NCBI GenBank assembly: GCA_029962745.1
Contig: CM057156.1
Coordinates: forward strand, 1,474,187-1,538,186
Origin: Echinometra lucunter
Lineage: Eukaryota; Echinodermata; Echinoidea; Camarodonta; Echinometridae
Direction of reading: 5' to 3'
DNA length: 64,000 nt
Made by a program: the position numbers and the translations under genes
Shown: one piece after another, positions 58,131 through 64,000 of the stretch
How positions within the stretch are numbered: the stretch's first letter is position 1
Layout: each line of letters opens with the position of its first letter
The notes under the pieces: model-generated
Seen by the model: only the letters and a program-made list of their open reading frames with translations
Databases searched by the model: none
Told to the model about the DNA's origin: nothing

Positions 58131-58498
58131 AGAAGGAATTGGGGTGTAATTGATATTTATAATTGATTGGGAGTCTATCTTAAAGTCATAGGGCAGAGGT
58201 AGGATAACAATACCTAAGATGTGATAAAACACAATGCAGATAAACACCTCCAAAAGACATCCCCCCCAAAAAAAAAAAAAAAAAATTAGTAAAAGTTCAA
58301 GTAACAAACTTTCACATAATGATGAAAAGCAAGACACGTTATGTTTTGAGGTAAAGAAACTATTCTGTATGATATAAGATAAGTAAGATTATAATCTGAT
58401 TTCTCAAAAATCTAGAGTTTAGGTTAACTTCATGTTAGTTCTAGTTTTCTTGGATCTATGTACTTTTCTCAGAACACTCCACTTCCCTGTAAACTATA

Positions 58499-58998
58499 NN
58501 NNNNNNNNNNNNNNNNNNNNNNNNNNNNNNNNNNNNNNNNNNNNNNNNNNNNNNNNNNNNNNNNNNNNNNNNNNNNNNNNNNNNNNNNNNNNNNNNNNNN
58601 NNNNNNNNNNNNNNNNNNNNNNNNNNNNNNNNNNNNNNNNNNNNNNNNNNNNNNNNNNNNNNNNNNNNNNNNNNNNNNNNNNNNNNNNNNNNNNNNNNNN
58701 NNNNNNNNNNNNNNNNNNNNNNNNNNNNNNNNNNNNNNNNNNNNNNNNNNNNNNNNNNNNNNNNNNNNNNNNNNNNNNNNNNNNNNNNNNNNNNNNNNNN
58801 NNNNNNNNNNNNNNNNNNNNNNNNNNNNNNNNNNNNNNNNNNNNNNNNNNNNNNNNNNNNNNNNNNNNNNNNNNNNNNNNNNNNNNNNNNNNNNNNNNNN
58901 NNNNNNNNNNNNNNNNNNNNNNNNNNNNNNNNNNNNNNNNNNNNNNNNNNNNNNNNNNNNNNNNNNNNNNNNNNNNNNNNNNNNNNNNNNNNNNNNNN
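58499..58998. other. Assembly gap (500 N)
   Basis: Exactly 500 undetermined bases, a conventional scaffold-gap size, so the true length is unknown. It lies 269 bases downstream (gene sense) of the GGPDYE exon and may contain a missing CERT1 exon. Open frames reading X across it are meaningless. Confidence 0.98.
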
Positions 58999-59049
58999 TG
59001 CCGTAAATCAGGGGACTAACTCTATGTAATTCACCAGGGTTCCGTCCTG

Positions 59050-59196
59050 AGCCTCATCTTATAAAGAATTGTGACTTATTCAAACTCCTCTTTACTTTGA
59101 TACCAATCACAGCTCTGTACCAAAGAGATACTAGTTGTGACTGACATTAAGTTATGATTGATCGGAATCAATCACAACTTTTTATCAGACAGGGTG
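59050..59196. mobile_element. GCCTCATCTTATAAAGA foldback (diverged)
   Basis: A decayed relative of 60580-60713: left AGCCTCATCTTATAAAGAAT, right CTTTTTATCAGACAGGGTGC, with the shared internal GATTGATCGGAATCAATCAC. Confidence 0.6.
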
Positions 59197-59266
59197 CTAG
59201 CCAAAAGTTAGGCAACTTTAAAGAATACAGACTTATATCTCAGGTGAATTGGTAGATCCATCTAAC

Positions 59267-59359
59267 CTCATAGTCAGGACCGCCTATCCTGGCTTGGCTC
59301 TTCCTTTCTTGCAGGATCTGCTTGTAAGCCTCTACAGCTCGTTTTCTCCTGTCTTGTTC
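59267..59359 (-). CDS. CERT1: CERT1 middle-region exon (93 bp)
   Basis: This is a symmetric phase 0-0 exon of 31 codons between a GCACAG acceptor and a GAG|GTTAGA donor. It encodes EQDRRKRAVEAYKQILQERK followed by SQARIGGPDYE. The end matches human [21 protein letters not shown]. It is very charged and helical, consistent with the coiled-coil region just before the FFAT-containing segment. The next exon expected in CERT (EGP...EFFDA, the FFAT motif) should follow at lower coordinates. The 500-N gap begins only 269 bases away and could contain it. Confidence 0.94.
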
Positions 59360-59422
59360 CTGTGCTCATAGGAAAAATAAAGGGAAGTGAAGCATGATTC
59401 AGTATGTGATGATAAAATAATA

Positions 59423-59921
59423 CAAAGTCCAATCATCATCATCATCACCATCACCATAATTTTTATCATCACCATCACTATGATTTTCATCATCACCATC
59501 ATCATCATCATCGTCATTAATATCATCATCACCAATATCACCATCATCATCATCACCATCATCATAATCATCATCATCATCATCAATATTATCATCACCA
59601 TTTTTTTCTATCATCATCATTTTCATCATCATTATCACCATCATCAATATCATCATCATCAATATCATTATCATCATCACCATCATTATCATCAGAATCA
59701 CCATCATCATCATAATCATCACCACCATCAATATCATCATCACCATCATCATCATCACCTTCATCATCAGCAGCACCACCACCATCATCAACACCATCAA
59801 TATCATCATCACCATCATCATCATCATCACCATCATCGTCATCATCATCACCACCATCATCATCATCATCACCATCATCGTCATCATCATCACCACCATC
59901 ATCATCATCATCACCACCATC

Positions 59922-59952
<31 letters not shown>

Positions 59953-59996
59953 CCACCATCAACATCATCATCATCAATATCATCATCAATATCATC

Positions 59997-60028
<32 letters not shown>

Positions 60029-60086
60029 CACCACCATCATCACCACCACCATCATCATCATCACCACCATCATCACCACCACCATC

Positions 60087-60136
<50 letters not shown>

Positions 60137-60218
60137 CATCACCACCATCATCATCATCATCACCACCATCATCAGCAGCACCACCACCATCATCATCATC
60201 ATCAATATCATCAATATC

Positions 60219-60267
<49 letters not shown>

Positions 60268-60412
60268 CCACCATCATCATCATCATCACCACCATCATCA
60301 GCAGCACCACCACCATCATCATCATCATCAATATCATCATCAATATCATCATCATCATCACCATCATCTTCAATATCATCATCATCATCACAACCATCAT
60401 CATCATCATCTA
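59423..60412. repeat. 1-kb (CAT/ATC)n triplet array in a CERT1 intron
   Basis: ATC/CAT units with ACC and CAGCAG interruptions. A block of about 120 bases including CAGCAGCACCACCACCATCA recurs near 60170 and 60296, and a similar block occurs near 59767. It fills about 70 percent of the 1.4-kb intron between the two middle exons. His-, Asp- or Met-rich frames across it are by-products of the triplet period. Confidence 0.98.
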
Positions 60413-60579
60413 CCAATGAGTCCTCTAAAAAATACACTAAAACATAAATTGTTAATGGCAGTCACTTCCACAGTAAAAGCACTGCCACATTTTACAGAGA
60501 TTTATTGTTGTAATAAGCAAAAATGCAGCATGAAAATTTCCCAAAATGTATAAGAAGCTTGATCCTTACAGAAACTTCT

Positions 60580-60713
60580 GGGCCCTGTCTTATAAAGATT
60601 AGTGACTGATTCTGAGACTGATCTCAATTCTTATCTCTTAAGTACATAGTTGAGATCAATTTCAAAGTTGCGATTGATTTGAATCAATCGCAACTCTTCA
60701 TAAGACAGGGCCC
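60580..60713. mobile_element. GGGCCCTGTCTTATAAAGA foldback MITE
   Basis: GGGCCCTGTCTTATAAAGAT faces CTTCATAAGACAGGGCCC. The inner GCGATTGATTTGAATCAATCGC is a second palindrome. It lies 55 bases from the donor of the 60768 exon. Confidence 0.87.
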
Positions 60714-60767
60714 AGGTTTTACAGGTAAGATTGTTCGTGACTTGATAATTTCTGCCGAGATACAAAC

Positions 60768-60925
60768 CTTTTCTAATCTTTTCTGCCACTGTTCTTCTCT
60801 TTGTTTCATGAGATCAATGCAATGTGACAGTGTAGTCAGCACACCTTGTGTTGTAGCCTTGAAGGTCACGGCCTCACCTCTGAAGTCTATCCCCATGTAC
60901 TGAGGTGCAAACGATGACTTGTCTC
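60768..60925 (-). CDS. CERT1: CERT1 middle-region exon (158 bp)
   Basis: After a ...CTCTCTGTATAG acceptor the exon contributes 2 bases and then 52 codons, ending LEK before a GTTTGT donor. The peptide includes [20 protein letters not shown] and [20 protein letters not shown]. It aligns without gaps to human GIDFKGEAITFKATTAGIL...LSHCIELMVKREDSWQKRL. This is the helical segment between the PH and START domains. It joins the 59359 exon in phase 0, giving RLEK|EQDRR against human RLDK|ETEKK. The preceding exon must end with one base of a codon; it was not found between 60926 and 64000. Confidence 0.95.
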
Positions 60926-61012
60926 CTATACAGAGAGAGATGACAACAAATCAATTATTCATTTATTCATTCATCTATTTAGTATTTTTAATCAGGGTAG
61001 CACCATCAGTGG

Positions 61013-61430
61013 TTAACCCATTCGTGACAGAGGGTCCACATTATGTGGTTTGGTCTAATAACTTTTGATGCAGAGCCCTAAAAATCATACACAATACATA
61101 AACAGAAAGAGCAAAAAAATTCTACACATACTGTGCCCATTTTGGTTGCATCAATCTTTGTTGTTTGATGTTTAATTTTTTTTAAAGGAAAATAAGCATT
61201 AAAATCTTTAAATTGGCAATGCAATGAAAATGTTAAAATTACTGTTTTTCCTTGCAAATTGGCAACTTTATGACTTCTCATCATACATTTTGTCAATTTA
61301 TAGTTATTTCAGATATATGATGTTTTATAAGAAAAATGTAGCAATAAAAGAAAAATGTTGGTGTTGCCAATTTGAAGAATAAAAGCTGATCAAATTAGGC
61401 TTTAAATAATTCCTGTCACGAATGGGTTAA
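61013..61430. mobile_element. TTAACCCATTCGTGACAG foldback MITE (copy 5)
   Basis: TTAACCCATTCGTGACAGAG to CCTGTCACGAATGGGTTAA, full length, 88 bases upstream (gene sense) of the 60925 acceptor. Confidence 0.92.
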
Positions 61431-61788
61431 ACACTGTTATCTTTGGGACCCTGTATAATATAAACAAGACAAATACATGTAATAATGAAGAGATACCAAT
61501 AATAATGTTTACAAACGAGATGGCTTTTTCAGGAAAAAATTAAGTTTGATGAAATTAAAAAATCTACACAGAAGAATCATAAAGACTGATGGATATCATA
61601 AAGATTGTTACTATCATACAGCTTGTATTCAGTCTACAAAGAAGACTAACAAAAATAACTAATCAAGTGATAACAATATACACGTATATTATGTTATACA
61701 TGTACCTACATTATTACAATTACATCAGGTTAAGGGTCAAGGGTCAAGGGATTGGTATAGTTATAGTGGTAGGTTCAGTGTTGACTTT

Positions 61789-62331
61789 AGGAGAATGCAA
61801 CCCAGACATCAGTGTGCTTCAGGTGAAAGAAGAAGAAGAAGAGTAAACAGAGAAAGTTTGAGGAAAAGTTATCAACTTTGAAAGTTTAAGTAAATCCCTA
61901 TTATGGGAATCCTTGAGTTGGCAACTTCGCCAGCATCTATGATGTCACTGTGGAACTCTCCATTCATTTTGTACACAGAGGTAAACATTTTCTTTATTTT
62001 CAAGAAAAATGAACATTCTTTCGATTTATTGTTTGAGTATGACATGGCTATATCAATTCTGCAAGCATTTGGGGAAGAATTATGTTGATTCCTGACTTGA
62101 AATTTCATATAAATCAATTTTTTGAAAAATGAATGGAGAGTTGTCCACGATGACATCACAGATGCTGGCAAAGTTGCCAACTCAAGGATCCCCATAATAG
62201 GGATTTAGTGAAACTTTCAAAATTCATAACTCTTGAACAGACTGTCTGATGTTACTCAAACTTGCACTGTGTACTCTTCTTGTTCTTCTTCATTCACTGG
62301 AAGAACACTGATGCCTGGATTGCATTCTCCT
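61789..62331. mobile_element. AGGAGAATGCAACCCAGACA foldback MITE (copy 3)
   Basis: AGGAGAATGCAACCCAGACA faces CTGGATTGCATTCTCCT. TTAA lies on the right (62332-62335); the left flank is TTT. The arms match the 8777-9356 copy. Confidence 0.88.
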
Positions 62332-63040
62332 TTAAGAAACTGGCTAAGTCGAAAGTGAAAACTGGAGCAACTGTGACAGAAGCATCCTACTCACATAAAC
62401 AGGAAATTCTCACAATATACTTCTATTGGGAGACTCCATGAAAAAATGTAAAAAATGAGTATGAAATTTTAAATGAACTGGATTGCAGGTGTGGAACAAC
62501 TTTTACAGTGGAGGGGGGGGGGTCCCAGAGTACAATGCACTGGTGCCAGTCTGTTTTTTGGTTTGTTTTTTGTTTTTCTTAAGGGGATGTTTCAGTGCCC
62601 TTTGAGTCTCATTTTCCATCCGCCAACAATAACAATGACATTGTTATGTAATCTTTCTAATCATCTTCAAATTTACAAGGCACTCAGTATCATACCAAGG
62701 GACACATACTTTCCTTGATTTCTTTCTCTCTCTCTCTCTCTCTCTCTTTAGCACGTCATGCTTCTTCTTGGAGCCCAAAACTTGGCAAGTGAAACAAACT
62801 TCTCTAACTCCCCTCATCATATTCCTTTCTACACTTGTTCCATGCTAAAGCCTTCACAGAACATTTAATATGATATTTTGCTTGCTTTTTATTAAATGCA
62901 GCCAAGAAAATCTAAGTTAAACACTTTATACACACCTGTTATTTTTCATTTACACAATTCATGGCATAATGCACAGGTCTCTCTTTCTCTTTCTCTCTCT
63001 TTCTCTCCCCTCTCTCTCAAATTCTCATAATATTCAAGTA
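62332..63040. other. Intron with CT microsatellites
   Basis: (CT)n at about 62723-62748 and CTCTTTCT-type sequence at 62980-63020. No exon of CERT1 was found here. Confidence 0.6.
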
Positions 63041-63216
63041 CAGTCAACTCTGCATAAGTCGAAGTTGCATAAGTCGAATAATTGCCTAAGTCGAAGGTCT
63101 GTACTGGGTCCCATTCCTTTATTTTCTATTGTTTTTGACCCCTCATAAGTGGAATTTTCTCTAAGTCGAAGCATTTTCTTCAGTCCCAAGAAATTTGACT
63201 TAGGCAGAGTTGACTG
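63041..63216. mobile_element. Pogo/Tigger-like MITE
   Basis: CAGTCAACTCTGCATAAGTC at the left and GACTTAGGCAGAGTTGACTG at the right, flanked by TA on both sides. CAGT-type termini with a TA target site are the signature of pogo-group Tc1/mariner elements. The internal ATAAGTCGAA block is repeated three times near the left end. No transposase is present. Confidence 0.88.
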
Positions 63217-63775
63217 TATCGGCAATGATTTCACCAGATATCCTTTCTCACCAAGAACTATTCAAATGTTGTGTATAGTAGGGGTAGCATTTTGTTGTAA
63301 GCTACGCTGAGGAGTTTCCATACATGTAGAATGATGTTTTTTATTCACATATTTCTGTCCTTTGCAGATCACTCACACTTGATTGGTTTTATCCTTCAAA
63401 GAGGTATATGTACCATACCTCATTCATGTTGCTCTAACATGCAACTTGGTGCTGAAAGGGGACATAACAAGGAATTACTCTCCTGGTACGTAATCAAAGC
63501 CAAACATACACTTTATTATGTTATTCAAGGTTGCCCTTTGATTTCCGTTCTTGGAAAGAGCTCAAAAATATGAATTTCAATGTTCAAACCATTGCACCGA
63601 TCCTATGCTTCATAGCCAGGAATACTAGAAGATTTACGTGCAGGAAAGCCTTATCCCACAATGACACCACAGAATGAAACTTCCTGGGTGAAGCTTGTGG
63701 TTAACATGGAAGTAATATCTTGAGGAAAATACAATGTACCAAATCATGCGGTGGTTTATGTTTACGGATATGTTC
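63217..63775. other. No feature recognised (intron)
   Basis: The 80-codon frame at 63331-63573 shows no domain. No CERT1 exon was seen. Confidence 0.5.
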
Positions 63776-63779
63776 TTAA

Positions 63780-64000
63780 AGGAGAAGTCCAGACGATTTC
63801 CTTAAAATTACACTATATAAAGCTTAAAATTCAAGCTAACAAATAATGCTACTTTCATTTGTCAACGTGATTTTTAAATACCGATTAAGTGTTGGATGTT
63901 TTACTCCGAATAATTGAATTTCCCACCGAAACCCAAATATGGTCACTGGTCATATGACGTAGGAGATGCATCTGCACTGCGCATGCGCACATATTCCCTG
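63780..64000. mobile_element. Left part of a TTAA-flanked MITE, cut by window end
   Basis: TTAA (63776-63779) followed by AGGAGAAGTCCAGACGATTT, the same kind of terminus as the other AGG-ended elements. The right end lies beyond the window. Confidence 0.6.

Larger units (their letters stand above)
4033..60925 (-). other. CERT1: CERT1 (ceramide transfer protein) gene, 3' part
   Basis: CERT carries ceramide from the ER to the trans-Golgi for sphingomyelin synthesis. The family architecture is an N-terminal PH domain (Golgi PI4P), a middle region with coiled coil and FFAT motif (VAP binding), and a C-terminal START domain. Six minus-strand exons match the vertebrate protein in order, with compatible splice phases (0 or 1/2 as listed per exon). 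Visible are the middle region up to a GGPDYE motif and most of START. Ceramide-contact positions, in 598-residue human numbering recalled from the literature, read R442 kept, E446 as D, Q467 kept, N504 kept and Y553 kept. The membrane-facing W473 and W562 are also kept. The PH domain and start codon are outside the window. The FFAT/early-START exon or exons were not located between 59267 and 17632. Gene identity is very secure; completeness is not. Confidence 0.95.

Noticed and set aside
58432..59019. Open frames spanning the N run
   Set aside because: Undetermined bases; no information.
59387..60553. A 388-codon His-rich frame, with Asp-rich and Met-rich frames on the other strand
   Set aside because: Same reason: a CAT/ATC repeat is open in several frames. 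It lies within a CERT1 intron.
1..64000. CRISPR array, operon or prokaryotic defence system
   Set aside because: Introns, splice sites, SINE/MITE content and a metazoan gene show this is animal DNA. The short regular repeats are microsatellites, foldback modules or minisatellites without unique equal-length spacers.

Overview
The window is animal nuclear DNA, most likely from an echinoderm and probably a sea urchin. The evidence is AT-rich sequence with very long introns, several divergent interspersed-repeat families with TTAA target sites, tRNA-derived SINEs, foldback elements built from 15-16 bp modules (the architecture described for sea urchin TU elements), and one split gene. The species cannot be fixed from this sequence. 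A run of exactly 500 N at 58499-58998 marks a scaffold gap.

One gene is certain. It is an orthologue of the ceramide transfer protein CERT1 (COL4A3BP/STARD11), read on the minus strand. Six exons are placed to the base with matching splice phases: 60925-60768 and 59359-59267 (middle region), then 17632-17500, 16731-16529, 11645-11516 and 4160-4033 (START lipid-transfer domain and stop codon). A seventh, 31-bp exon at 51307-51277 is only a candidate. The PH domain and start codon lie beyond 64000. The segment that should hold the VAP-binding FFAT motif and the start of the START domain was not found; part of it may lie in the N gap. The six exons total 845 coding bases, so the rest is intron and 3' flank.

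Layout: 1-4032 is 3' flank with MITEs. 4161-17499 holds the last introns, with several nested TTAA elements, a SINE and foldbacks. 17633-51276 is a very large intron. It holds a 556-bp palindromic element with 9-bp target duplications, a LINE tail, a 1.2-kb ACT triplet array, a 4.7-kb terminal-inverted-repeat element, three modular foldback elements, a second SINE, a telomere-motif element, and 156-bp and 136-bp tandem arrays. 51308-59266 has more foldbacks, MITEs and the gap. A 1-kb CAT/ATC array fills most of the 1.4-kb intron between the two middle exons. 60926-64000 is upstream intron with further MITEs and a pogo-like element.

The richest material is the repeat biology. At least five inverted-repeat elements have arms built from short degenerate modules, each locus using its own module. 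TTAA-targeting MITEs repeatedly insert into, or abut, one another at shared TTAA sites. Some repeats carry perfect CRE or nuclear-receptor DR1 motifs. I saw no complete transposase, no second confident host gene, no tRNA or rRNA gene and no CRISPR array.
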